Positions 53,233 to 64,000 of a stretch of DNA of 64,000 nucleotides are shown in pieces (the first letter of the stretch is position 1; each line of letters begins with the position of its first letter). A program made the translations under genes and the position numbers. A model generated the notes under the pieces. It saw nothing but the letters and a program-made list of their open reading frames with translations. It made no database searches and had not been told where the DNA came from. The DNA is from Maylandia zebra. Lineage: Eukaryota; Chordata; Actinopteri; Cichliformes; Cichlidae. The stretch lies in contig NC_135183.1 of NCBI RefSeq assembly GCF_041146795.1, forward strand, positions 15,457,840 through 15,521,839, read 5' to 3'.

Positions 53233-54887
53233 CAGGGTGGGCCATTTATATGGATACACCGTAATAACATGGGAATGGTTGGTGATATTAAAGTCCTGTT
53301 TGTGGCACATTAGTATATGTGAGGGGGCAAACTCCTCAAGATGGGTGGTGACCATGGTGGCCATTTAGAAGCCGGCCATCTTGGATACAACTTTTGTTTT
53401 TTCAATAGGAAGAGGGCCATGTGACACATCAAACTTATTGGTAATGTCACAAGAAAAACAATGGTGTGCTTGGTTTCAACGTAACTTTATTCTTTCATGA
53501 GTTATTTACAAGTTTCTGACCACTTATAGAATGTGTTCACTGTGCTGCCCATTGTGTTGGATTGTCAATGCAACCCTCCTCTCCTACTCTTCACACACTG
53601 ATAGCAACACCGCAGGAGAAATGCCAGCACAGGCATCCGGTATCTGTAGTTTCAGGTGCTGCACATCTCGTATCTTCACACCATAGACAATTGCCTTCAG
53701 ATGACCCCAAAGATAAAAGTCTAAGGGGGTCAGATCGGGAGACCTTGGGGGCCATTCAACTGGCCCACGATGACCAATCCACTTTCCAGGAAACTGTTCA
53801 TCTAGGAATGCTCGGACCTGGCACCCATAATGTGGTGGTGCACCATCTTGCTGGAAAAACTCAGGGAACGTGCCAGCTTCAGTGCATAAAGAGGGAAACA
53901 CATCATCATGTAGCAATTTCAAATATCCAGTGACCTTGAGGTTTCCATTGATGAAGAATGGACCCACTATCGTTGTACCCCATATACCACACCAACCCAT
54001 CACTTTTGTTGGTCCAACAGTCTTGGAGGGATCCATCCAGTGTGGGTTAGTGTCAGACCAATAGCGGTGGTTTTGTTTGTTAACTTCACCATTCACATAA
54101 AAGTTGGCCTCATCACTGAACAAAATCTTCTGCGTGAACTGAGGGTCCTGTTCCAGTTTTTGTTTTGCCCGTTCTGCAAATTCTGTGCACCGATCTGGGT
54201 CATCCTCATTGAGATGCTGCAGTAGCTGGAGTTTGTAAGGGTGCCATTTGTGAGTAGCTAATATCTGCCGAAGGGATGTTCGACTAATGCCACTCTCCAG
54301 TGACATGCGGCGAGTGCTACGCTGTGGGCTCTTGCTGAATGAAGCTAGGACAGCCACTGATGTTTCTTCATTAGTGACAGTTTTCTTGCGTCCACATTCT
54401 GGCAAATCCAACACTGAACCAGTTTCACGAAACTTAGCAAGCAGTTACACTAACTGTAGCATGGGAGATGGGTGGTCTCGTAGGGTGTCTTGCATTGAAA
54501 TCTGCTGCAATGACCCGGTTACTGTGTTCACCAGATATCAACACAATTTCGATCCGCTCCTCACGTGTTAACCTCTTCGACATGTCAATGGCTGTGAACA
54601 AAGAGAAACTTGTAAATAACTCATGAAAGAATAAAGTTACGTTGAAACCAAGCACACCATTGTTTTTCTTGTGACATTACCAATAAGTTTGATGTGTCAC
54701 ATGGCCCTCTTCCTATTAAAAAAAAAACGTTGTATCCAAGATGGCCGGCTTCTAAATGGCCACCATGGTCACCACTCATCTTGAGGAGTTTGCCCCCTCA
54801 CATATACTAATGTGCCACAAACAGGACTTTAATATCACCAACCATTCCCATGTTATTACGGTGTGTCCATATAAATGGCCCACCCTG
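53233..54887 (-). mobile_element. Nearly intact Tc1/mariner transposon with long TIRs
   Basis: The element is bounded by TA dinucleotides (53231-53232 and 54888-54889) and starts CAGGGTGGGCCATTTATATGG at both inward-facing ends. The terminal inverted repeats extend roughly 280 bp each (about 53233-53516 and 54605-54887) with only scattered differences. A single transposase gene lies between them on the minus strand. Length 1655 bp. Long, nearly identical repeats indicate a young insertion. It ends 176 bp upstream of the phb2 start codon. Confidence 0.9.
53584..54583 (-). pseudogene. Mariner-type transposase, disrupted by one frameshift
   Basis: DDE/D transposase expected to bind the element's inverted repeats and cut at TA. 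The frame opens at 54583 with MSKRLTREERIEIVL, a helix-turn-helix N terminus, and runs to a stop near 54434. The remaining 276-codon frame (54414-53584) is offset by one base, so a small indel in the 54440-54455 interval breaks the gene. Catalytic segments are visible: first Asp in LFSDEANF, second in FFQQDGAPPH, third in PPRSPDLTPLD, with 36 residues between the second and third acidic positions. About 333 residues in total if continuous. As sequenced it is not functional. Confidence 0.85.
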
Positions 54888-55065
54888 TAGATGACGGCTG
54901 GATTTTGGAGGCTAACAGAGACCTCCAGGGGGCAGCATTACTTCTGTGAGAATGCTTTTATGACGTGAAATGCCGAAGAAAAAGGGGACTACATGTCCCA
55001 GTGTAGTTTGCGGCCCACGCGGAGGGGTTCCATCTGTGTCGACCTTGGGCTTTGACGTTTAAAAC

Positions 55066-56269
55066 ATGGCGAATAAGGAGCCGAATGTAAGTGTTTGAAA
55101 TGTGACTGGTTTTGAATGAAGACAGCATGATCTTTATTGTTGTGCGACATGTTTATCTGGCACTAATGTGACTGGTGACGAGGCTAAGTTAGCATGCTCC
55201 ATCAGATTGAGCAGCTTTGCTAGTTTCGTTGTAGTTCACTAACAGCTCGGTTAGCAGCGACAACTGCTGTATGTGATCTAGTAGGCTTTACACGATACAG
55301 GTGAGGGCAGGAGATAGTGGGACAGGGCGACCTTTCGCTGTGAGGCAGATGTTTCACACTGTAGGCAATATCATGAGATTACATGTAGCTGACCTTCTGT
55401 TAGTAGAGTAACCTGAACTGGGCTATACAGGCAAACCTGCCGGCAAGCTACTGTTAGACCTTGTTTCTGCTTAAGGATAGCGGGTTTCTTCTCTACTACC
55501 ACATATGGTTTTCAAGCATTCATCGTTTTTCTTAACTACCTAAACATGCCAATGCCAGCTAACAGTGGGCGGAAGGCAGTGATCCACCGTGGACAGGTCC
55601 CACATACATCACAGAGCTAACACAGACACAGCCAATATTCATGTCCACATCCATGTGTATGAATAACCCGGCTGGCATGCATGTGTTTAGGCTGTGGGAG
55701 GAGAACATGCGGACTCCACGCACAGAGCCTTAAGTTCAAATCCACAACCTTGGTACTGTGAGGTGATGGTGCTAACCACTGCACCATCATAGCTCCATCA
55801 GCTAAATGATAAATCAGAAAAATTAAGCTTTACACCTGACATAAACATAAACCGCACCAAGATACTGATTGTATTTTTGTTGTTGCACTCCCGCCACCAC
55901 ATACAAACACAAACTGCAGCGGTTCATCCAGCACCTGAGGGATCTGGCTGGTCGGATGTCCTCATCTGGTGGCAGAGGAGCCGGATTAGGAGTGAAACTG
56001 CTTCTTGGAGCTGGTGCATTGGCATATGGCATTAAAGAAGCCACCTACACAGGTAAACACAATGTGGGATTTTTAGACCATGCTTTAAATTTGTGGCAGC
56101 CTGGGTAATGCTATGGTTATTTACAGAAATAGATTCGAAGACCTGTTTAGAAACTTTAATGAAGAATTTTGTTAATAACATGCTGTGTACTAGAACTGTA
56201 CTACTGTACTTATTGATCGAGTTAAAGATGGTGACAAGGCAAGGTTTCACAACTTCAGTCATGCTAATA

Positions 56270-56306
<37 letters not shown>

Positions 56307-59300
56307 AGCAGTGGAGGGTGGTCACAGAGCCATCATCTTCAACAGGATCGGAGGGGTGCAGATGGACACAGTTCTGGCTGAAGGGCTACATTTCAGGTAG
56401 AGTTACAGCTAGTGTCAAGATAAATTTTAGATAAATTTATGTGAATCTATTAATGATACAGATTTTGCACTCAGCACAATTAAATGAAACCTCCCTGAAT
56501 ATTCCCCGAGAAACTGACTCTTAGTTCATTAAAAAAAAACAACTTTTTACTATTATTTTTGTGAGTCATTTTGCCTGATGACACCCAAAGCAGTTTCCAA
56601 ACCACTTTTATGTTTGTTTGAGAGGTACATGATTAGGCAGAGTGAAGGATTCTGTGTGTGCACCTTACACAGATGTCCTTGTATGCAGTCCTCCAAAAAA
56701 CCAACAGCTCGTAGCCCAGCAGCATTTGCTATGCATAGGTTAAATGCTGATTGATTGACAAGTGTACCTGAAAAGAAACGGACACCAGCTTTGACTGTAA
56801 AGGGGAGAAGTGCAGGAAAAAATGTGAAGAAGATGAGAAGCACACTCGGTTTACTTTAGCGCTTTAGGTTTGGACTTTGCTCTTCTTGGCTGGTTCTAGA
56901 GATTTTTGATGCTGCCCCCTGGTGACAGTAAATAGTTAGAGCATGTGACTACAAAGCTCTGTGTAGGCTCATGGCCCAGCTGTACTGATGCCTTTAGATC
57001 TTTGGTTTCAAAGAACTACAAGAAAACCATTGGCTTTAGTACTGCCGTAGTGCAGGAGATGAGCCACAGCCAAACATGGCGGAAACTGTGTGGGTGGCCA
57101 CAAATTGGCATGTGTTGGCTCCTATGGTATGTGTGTTGTTTTTCAGCCTCAGCCACTCATCTAATAATATAATATAATATAATATAATATAATATAATAA
57201 AGACATGAAATGGGCTGTGAGCTCTGTGGTGAGGTCAAGACATTACCTTTAAAAAAAGATTATGAATTAAGAATATTAAAGGTGATCACAGCACATGATA
57301 TCTAAGTCATTTATAACTTAAATGTGAGTATGCTTCGAAATCTTGATCAGCTTTGCTATGACTTTCAAATCTTTTGTAGGATCCCTTGGTTCCAGTACCC
57401 TATCATCTACGATATCAGAGCTAAACCCAGAAAAATCTCCTCTTTGACTGGAAGCAAAGGTAACAAACATGGGGGGCTTTCTCACTCTCTCTCTGTCACA
57501 CACTCTCTATCTCGATTCTTTATTTGTTATTTGTAATAGTGATCTAGCTCGTGCTTGAGACAGCTGCTGATGAATGTATCGATGTGCCAGTATAATAACT
57601 GAGGCGAAAGATTTGTTTTAAGTTCAGAGTTACAAAGGCGAATATAACAAAACTTGTTGGAGAGGTGGCAAAGAAACCATTCAGTCATTTTTGGTGTGTG
57701 CATGTTTGTTTGTAGATCTGCAGATGGTGAATATTGGAGTGCGGGTGTTGTCCAGACCCATGGCATCCAACTTGCCAGCCATGTACCAACGGCTGGGGAA
57801 GGACTACGATGAGAGAGTCCTCCCGTCTATTGTCAACGAGATCCTAAAGTCTGTGGTAGCAAAGTTCAATGCCTCCCAGCTCATCACACAGAGAGCACAG
57901 GTACTGCAGCACCTTCGCACTGCTGGGGGGGATTCATGTTTTTCCTGTTGGCCAGTTACTGTAATCAGCATTGATAAGTTGATCCAGAACAGTAACTATA
58001 ATATTCAGCTGATTCGACTGTAGATTCAGTCGTTCCACTAAGCTGACACACAGTGCAGATCATACTTGTGTTGCTGTGTCTCGTTTAGGTGTCTCTGCTG
58101 GTGCGCAGGGAGCTATTTGAAAGGGCGAAAGACTTCAACATCATTCTCGATGATGTCGCCATTACTGAGCTGAGTTTCAGCAACCAATACACTGCTGCTG
58201 TGGAAGCTAAGCAAGTTGGTAAGGCTCAGTATACCACAGTGTTATCAAACAGTGAGTCAGACTGCTCCAGTCTGTCATTAGCATCACTGGAGCAACAAAC
58301 AGCGAAAATGCTGTTGCTATAGTTTTCATTATTGTCTCTGAAGTAAATGTGGCTGCTTGGGTTGCATTGACCACGCCTGTTGTCTTGTGTTTAGCTCAGC
58401 AAGAGGCCCAGAGGGCCCAGTTCTATGTGGAGAAAGCCAAACAAGATCAGCGACAGAAGATCATCCAGGCTGAAGGAGAGGCTGAAGCTGCTAAAATGGT
58501 AAGCAGACACTGACGTTGTCTCGGTGCAGTGTTAGCAGCAGTTATTACTGCACAACAAAATGCTGTTTTTCTGAGAAGCTGTTACATGTCAGCCAAGAAA
58601 TAAAGTTGTTCTCTATTATGTTGTACCTGAAACCTCTATGGTTTCACACATGTATGTAACCCGAGTCAGACAGCAAAACAAGTGCTGAGAATGAACTGTG
58701 AGAAACGTAAATATCCATAGAGAACAATCAAAAGTAATCATTCTCTACCTTTCTTGTCATATTGTATGAATGTCGTTAATAATCTAAACACAAACTGTTT
58801 CCTTCAGCTCGGCCAAGCAGTGACTAAGAATCCTGGTTACCTGAAGCTGAGGAGAATCCGAGCGGCACAGAACATTGCTAAGACGGTCAGTACGCTCCTT
58901 CATTGCCTGTGGCTTCGTTTCTGTTTTGTCTTGACACTCAGTAAAATCCCAGAAATGCGTGCTCTGGCTTTTGAGTAATCAGCAGAATTCCTCCCCGAGG
59001 TGAAAATGTAGACTTTAACTCCCAACATTGGGAGGTGACTAATAATTGCTGTGTCTGCTTCCAGGTGGCATCGTCTCAGAACAAGGTGTATCTTAATGCT
59101 GACAGTTTGGTCCTAAACCTACAAGACCAGGCACTTTTTAACAAGTAGGTTTACCCACAGTCTCTGTCCCTCACAAACATACAGACCAACACACAAATGT
59201 CTGCATCGCTTCATTGTTTCATTTTATTACTCGGACCATGCACAGATTACCAGTTTTGTACCAGATTTCGCTGTCAGCTAATTTCCATCTGCATCACTTC

Positions 59301-61919
59301 AAAGGACGCTGCATCCTCTTTTAGTTTCCACTTGTCTTGACTGTGAACGATCGGAGGCTGAAGCTCAACTCCCACGTTCAGTTTTGTTGGCATCTGCACA
59401 CAATCAGCAGACTGCACATGGCTCAGTAGTTACAAAGTGAAACAACACTTTACATTTCAGTGAGTAAAGCAGCCAGATCCCTGTGAACCTCTGTCTTAAT
59501 CTACATCACTTTAACAGAAAGTATAAACAGTGTTTCTTTTCCTGTAAAATATCCTGCTGGCATCAACATAAATTCAATTGCAACATTATTGCCTTCACTA
59601 AATTCACTTTTATTAGTTTATAAAACAAAGCACAGTCTTTACTTTTTAGCTCATCCAGCTGAAGGACTTGTGCCATGTTGAGGCCTCCAGTGTCCATCTG
59701 TCCACAGTTCAGCTGCTGCTCTTCGTAGAGTCTTTTTAACATTTTAGCAAAACTTGCAGGTGACGATCACCTAATGGTTTCCCCCACAAACTGTGCTCAA
59801 AGTTGCTTTACGGGCGGTGACCTACGAATGATGAGGGAGCCGGATGAGCTTTTACATTATTAAACTTCTGGTCTTTATGTAACTTTTCAAAAACAAACCG
59901 TTCTAAACAAAAACCCCTCAAACACACCTCTCCACCAAAGCATGGCACTTTTTACCCCATCAGCTGTGAAAGGCTATTGTGGTCACCAGTGTTGAAAATA
60001 GAAATTAGTTACTAATTACTGATTACTTCTCCAAGAGAGTAATCCTATTACTTTACTCATGACTTATTTTCAAAAGTACAGTGCATGGTCGTACTCTATA
60101 TTATCCATCGTTGATCTTCACACGTCGCACGCTCGTACGTCATTGTCATGAGACACTCTCACAAACAAAATCGCGGTTTAGTAACGCAGCGTGCTTATGA
60201 GGAAGAAACAGTAATCTAATTACCGTATTTCCCGGACTACAGAGCGCACCTGAATATTAGCCGCACAAGCTAAAATCAGGGGAAAATCCTGTTTTGTACA
60301 TACATTAGCCGCACCTGACTAAAAGCCGCAGGTGTTTCAATGTTGACTCATCATATGTAAGAGAATATGCACAAAGGGAATTGTCAGGAAAGAGATGGCT
60401 GTTTGGAGACACACCCCTTTTATTAATATTTTGAAAAACAAGTTATGGGTACATATTTGCATAACTTTTTAGGTATATGTACAAGTAGCGGTAATTACAA
60501 GTACGAAACATGTACTGTGCTTCATAAATGAGTAACAAATGTAGTACATAACAATAACCTACAGCACACCAGAAAAATAGATTCTGACTACCTTTTAGGC
60601 TCAGGTGCAGTGACACGGCTTTAACAAGAAGAAAAGTCAGTCATTCACCACCATCTTCCTCTCTTTATCCTGCGCACTAAAACCACCAAAGTCCTCTTCT
60701 CCAGTGTCGGAAACGAACAGGCTCAGGATGGCTTCGTCATCCACTCTCAGCTTCTTTCCTTTGTTGTCAGTGTCAGAGTCGAACACCCTCTGAAGGGCCG
60801 TGGCGGTGTCCTCCTCTCCATCATGCAGCAGTCCAGCCCTTCGAAATCCGTTGGTGATCGTGGATGTTTTCACACTTTTCCACGCTGTCAGATTCCACCG
60901 GTGGAGTTGAGCATAACTTGCTTTTCGCAAGTTTATCGCCGCTCGTCATCCACGACTCCCGCTGAACGCGTAGCGCTACTTTGAAGTTTGTTTTTCGCGC
61001 TACTTGTACGGCACTACGTTGCCTGGCGGATGGGCATGTGACCAACATACCACTCTTGAACCCCGATACTGTGTGTCTGATCACATGCCCTTCCCCCAGG
61101 CAACGTAGTGCCGTACAACAGCGGAACAAACAAAACAAATCGTCTTACGATATGACAAAAATCACGGACAATCCATAGAAAAGCCGCACCTGACTAAAAG
61201 CCGCAGGGTTCAAAGCTTGTGCAAAAAGTAGCGGCTTATAGCCCGACAATTACAGTACCTTTTTGCAATAGTAATCCCTTACTCTACTCGCTACTTGAAA
61301 TAAGTAATTGGATTACAGTAATGTTACTGCCCATCCCTGGTCGTAACCCAGGCAGGTGGGCAGCATGCACACTGAAGTTTGTAAATGCAATAACACACAA
61401 TGACCTTGAACTCAGTTCGAGTCAACTTGACGAGAGGTCAGGACTGGCAGCAGTCATTAGTTTTATATAGTACCAAATAAAAACACAAACTACTTCCTCT
61501 GGAAAATGTATGAACACTCTTCAGTCTCTATTTTGTCCACAACACATAAGCAAGAAAACAGCTAACGGGCTTCACATCTGCATCGTATCTGAAACTCGTG
61601 CCTTTATTTTTGTAAATACAGATTTAGTTCAACTAAATTTAATAAGTGAAATGTTTAATATTTATTGCCTGTTCATCGCTAAAGGATCTGGTCTCTGCTC
61701 TGTGTTGCACTTTTCTTCTGACTCAGCTTTTTCAACAAGGTTGTTAAATTCCATTTCTACGTTTTACCACTGAGTTTATTTCCACTCCTGATAACATGAA
61801 ATTTGAACAGTGTTGTGCTCGACAGCAGAGTTGTGACTCTGAGTTTAACTGTGTATAACAGTGTACGCTAATGTGGTGTTCCCTTGTTTTTCAGTTTGAC
61901 AATGGGTGCAAAGAAGTGA
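55066..61919 (+). CDS. phb2: Prohibitin-2
   Basis: Inner-mitochondrial-membrane scaffold that forms rings with prohibitin-1, stabilises respiratory proteins and serves as a mitophagy receptor. Coding exons: 55066-55086, 55920-56052, 56312-56396, 57380-57459, 57716-57900, 58089-58218, 58395-58498, 58808-58885, 59065-59144 and 61895-61919. Phases all close to 306 codons plus stop; human has 299. The N terminus [20 protein letters not shown] is a few residues longer than human. Next come a hydrophobic anchor ([14 protein letters not shown]), the SPFH/PHB domain ([15 protein letters not shown]), and the LC3-interacting YQRL at about residues 130-133. The coiled-coil segment [20 protein letters not shown] follows, and the end is NNLTMGAKK. 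Exon 3 has a TG-repeat acceptor. Teleosts can carry two copies; which one this is cannot be told. Confidence 0.96.
55700..55800 (-). repeat. Fragment of a common interspersed repeat
   Basis: Read on the minus strand this contains 'ggttagcaccatcacctcac', close to a repeat core (gtggttagcactgttgcctcac) that is very frequent in fish genomes. A similar core is on the plus strand near 37350. It lies in phb2 intron 1. Boundaries are approximate. Confidence 0.5.
56272..56304 (+). repeat. (TG)n microsatellite at phb2 exon 3 acceptor
   Basis: Sixteen TG units end 7 nt before the exon 3 boundary at 56312 (tgtgagagcag|TGGAGG). This is where a polypyrimidine tract would normally be. The reading frame across the junction (ACA G|TG GAG GGT) confirms the acceptor position. 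Confidence 0.9.
57162..57200. repeat. (AATAT)n microsatellite
   Basis: About seven tandem ATAAT units in phb2 intron 3. Confidence 0.85.
59987..61339. mobile_element. hAT-like element carrying a nested transposon
   Basis: The outer element starts CAGTGTTGAAAATAG and ends ...GTTACTGCCCATCCCTG. Its ends and internal words match the copy at 27.78-28.65 kb. Flanking 8-mers GTGGTCAC and GTCGTAAC agree at six positions, as expected for an aged hAT duplication. A second, unrelated element occupies 60233-61255 inside it. It sits in the last phb2 intron. Confidence 0.7.
60233..61255 (-). mobile_element. Nested pogo/Tigger-like element with transposase tail
   Basis: The ends read CCGTATTTCCCGGACTAC and, inward from the other side, CTGTAATTGTCGGGCTAT: degenerate inverted repeats flanked by TA on both sides. 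The minus-strand frame 60637-60930 reads [20 protein letters not shown], then [13 protein letters not shown], then a Asp/Glu-rich tail, resembling the C terminus of pogo/Tigger-type transposases. The DDE core is missing. A 21-bp inverted repeat (61006-61026 with 61096-61116) lies upstream of the fragment. It is an internally deleted derivative. Confidence 0.65.
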
Positions 61920-64000
61920 TGAAGAGGACACGAGCTCTTGCAGAGGCTGTTGATTTTGCTTTGTGCTACTGGAAAAATCAACGTACATGACTGGAAACTT
62001 GATTTCTTTATGGTTTTTCTTGTTTTAATTCTCTCATGTGTCGGAGTGACTTTCATCAATGAGTTGTCTAGTGATACATAAAGGGGACGTTATTAAAATC
62101 CACATTGAATACGTCTAACAGATTTGTTGAAGAAAAGATCAAAATCCAGTTTTACCAGAGACTTTTGTGTTGAAGGATTTATGCAACAGTACATATGGAT
62201 ACTTAAGAAGATCAGAGACTTCTGTCAGGAGGAGCTCATTGGCCTAAAACGTCTCCAAGCCGCTTGTCTAGTTTGGCTGCCGATGTTCGTTTTACATGTT
62301 TTATCAATAAATGTTCCTGTTTCCTCTTTACAGCTATGACATGAGAATGTTAGCTCCATCTACACATGTGTGTGAGTTTATAATACAGCCACTGCTGCTA
62401 GCAGACCATCTTATGCATTAATAAAGTTTATTAGGAAAAGTTCTCATTTCTATTAGTTACACCGCTCTACTAACCAGCTGTCAAAGGTTAACTGCAGGGT
62501 TAAGACAGAGAGGCAGACAACCGCTCATGCTCATAGTCACACCTGTGGCCAATTTAGGATTGCCAGAAAACGCAACTCATGCATGTGATGGGACTGTGAG
62601 AGGAAGTCAGAGAGAATCTACACAAGTGCTGGAACAACATGCAGGCTCCACAGATTTGACTACAACTGTTAAAGAAAAGGAAAATAAAGGAAAATGCAAT
62701 ATCAAACAGCCTACTGGAAGGTTTGTTGTAGGACAGCTTAATACGTAATATAATTGTATATACCAAAATACCCAAGTGCCAACAGGCTGTCTAGCTAGCG
62801 TTGGCTCCAGCCCGACCGCGACCCTGAGAAGTGGAAAAGTTCAATGGATGGATGTCTCCTGTGGTATTACTGACTGTTATTACTAGTTGGGACAGCTGGA
62901 GGCACTACACCAGTGCAGGATCTGGTGTGTTCTATGGATCTGTGTCAGCCTGCTGTGTGTGATTCCTGAGTCAGGTTTATGGCGTTTTGCCCTGACATCG
63001 CATGTGATGAAGGTGGGAGTATGCCCACCAGAGACCAGCAGTTTGCACATAGATCCAATCTGGAAATAGGTGACGCAATCATATACATGCTGCAGAGAGC
63101 ATACTGCTTTCTAGATGTGCTCCAGAAGAAGGTTAAGGTTGCATTCACTGACCTTTCTTAAAGAAAGCTACTTTCTCCTTTCAGGTTTCTCATATAAAGC
63201 TAGAGCAGCAAGCGCTTCTGTCCATTTGGCCTCTTTAGAGTTTTGGTTTCAATCTTGAGAATGGTGTTTCTTTACTTTCTAGTAAGAGTGAGGTTTTGTT
63301 GTGGCCTTGGAGACCTTGACATTGAACCGCTTCCTTTTTCTGCTCCGATTTATTTTAATGGTGGAAGTTAATCGTGAATAAATTCCTACGATTTATTTGG
63401 AGGCTTAATCTGTGGTTTGCCCTGCTGGCACTTTTTAACTTCATGTGTCCTCTAGACTTTGCAGTAGAGGGAGTTATGGCAGCTTGGTTTAGTGCAAGGT
63501 AATTTCAGATGCAGCTTTTTAAAGAGCTCAACAACCATCACCATAAAGTACATCTGTGCAGTTTGTCACAAGTGTGTCTGCTAGCTCATGGACAGCTGCT
63601 CTATTTCCCAGTGATTGAGAAAAATGACACTGAGATGGAGGAAGCTGTAAGATGAATTATTTTCAAAGGTAAGGGCTGCTCAGGAAGTGAAACTTTATCA
63701 TTTGAAAAAGCAAATCTTACATATAATGTTCTAATTTATTTTAGTTTATATTTGGATATTAGATCTATAAACAATGTGTTGCTGAATTGTTTTGTGGAAG
63801 AAAACATTCAAAACTTAAGTTTGTGCTATTGAAAGTTTGCATGAAAAAAAAAAGTTTTGCAGGCTAAACTAGTTTGCAGCACTATGGTGAAGTTTTTCAG
63901 TGATGCTGTTAACAGGGTGTGTTGCTCCTGTTGGGTTACATCAGGTACTTTTTAGGATGTTTAAGGTAATGTGCTAAACTCTAAATCTTACACTAGCTTT
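61920..64000. other. phb2 3' flank and right-edge intergenic sequence
   Basis: The phb2 3' UTR runs to AATAAA at 62306-62311 or to a second hexamer at 62420-62425. Beyond that is a degraded repeat near 62520-62660, a LINE-type (ATGG)n tail near 62790-62855, and AT-rich sequence with short frames only. The 60-codon frame at 62979-63161 has no recognisable domain. No further gene is supported. Confidence 0.55.
62306..62311 (+). terminator. phb2 polyadenylation signal candidate
   Basis: Canonical AATAAA about 390 nt past the phb2 stop codon, followed by a GT-rich stretch (gttcctgtttcc). A second AATAAA lies at 62420-62425, so two alternative ends are possible. Confidence 0.55.

Larger units (their letters stand above)
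50183..55065. other. pde6d-phb2 intergenic region
   Basis: The region holds the pde6d 3' UTR (end not fixed), a hAT-like MITE (50.70-50.94 kb), an L2 3' tail fragment near 51.1 kb, an RTE-like LINE fragment (52.83-53.15 kb), a nearly intact Tc1/mariner element (53.23-54.89 kb), and the phb2 promoter. A 35-bp word around 'agagaactcgattgcttccc' occurs at about 50414 and again at about 52425. Nothing else gene-like is seen. Confidence 0.6.

Noticed and set aside
54040-54571. Plus-strand frames across the mariner element
   Set aside because: They are antisense shadows of the transposase on the minus strand.

Overview
This is a vertebrate, almost certainly teleost (ray-finned fish), chromosomal segment. 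The evidence is intron-rich genes whose spliced products match vertebrate proteins closely, ordinary GT-AG splice sites, long intergenic gaps, and repeat types common in fish: tRNA-derived SINEs, L2 and RTE LINEs, hAT and Tc1/mariner elements, and (GGAT)n-tailed LINE ends. I cannot name the species. Gene models were built by hand from exon homology, splice consensus and reading-frame closure; no alignment was run.

Layout. (1) 1-2.85 kb, minus strand: the first three coding exons of a CDC14A-type dual-specificity phosphatase; the rest lies beyond the left edge. (2) 9.7-14.4 kb, minus: rtca, RNA 3'-terminal phosphate cyclase, complete in 11 coding exons (364 codons plus stop). rtca directly upstream of cdc14a on the same strand is the order I recall from the human genome. 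(3) 17.1-26.7 kb, minus: lmnb2, B-type lamin, complete in 13 coding exons (579 codons plus stop), ending in a CaaX box. (4) 27.1-32.3 kb: repeat-rich gap with a self-complementary MITE, a hAT element, a Penelope-like retroelement fragment and a 39-bp minisatellite. (5) 32.9-36.9 kb, plus: rpl36, with a TOP-type leader and two DNA transposons packed into its last intron. (6) 39.4-50.2 kb, plus: pde6d, the prenyl-binding chaperone, complete (150 codons plus stop). Its 6.8-kb first intron has a U12-type donor and branch point. (7) 50.2-55.0 kb: repeat gap containing a nearly intact Tc1/mariner element. (8) 55.07-61.92 kb, plus: phb2, prohibitin-2, complete in 10 coding exons (306 codons plus stop); its last intron carries nested transposons.

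The genes are housekeeping loci that share no pathway: mitotic phosphatase, RNA end processing, nuclear lamina, ribosome, ciliary and prenyl cargo, and mitochondrial scaffold. They are not an operon-like system. I found no clear new gene system. The most notable observations are the U12-type intron in pde6d, a (TG)n tract standing in for the polypyrimidine tract of phb2 exon 3, two extra introns in lmnb2 relative to the LMNA layout, several perfect hairpins, and a well-resolved set of DNA transposons with target-site duplications, including one element present twice in opposite orientation inside lmnb2 and rpl36 introns.
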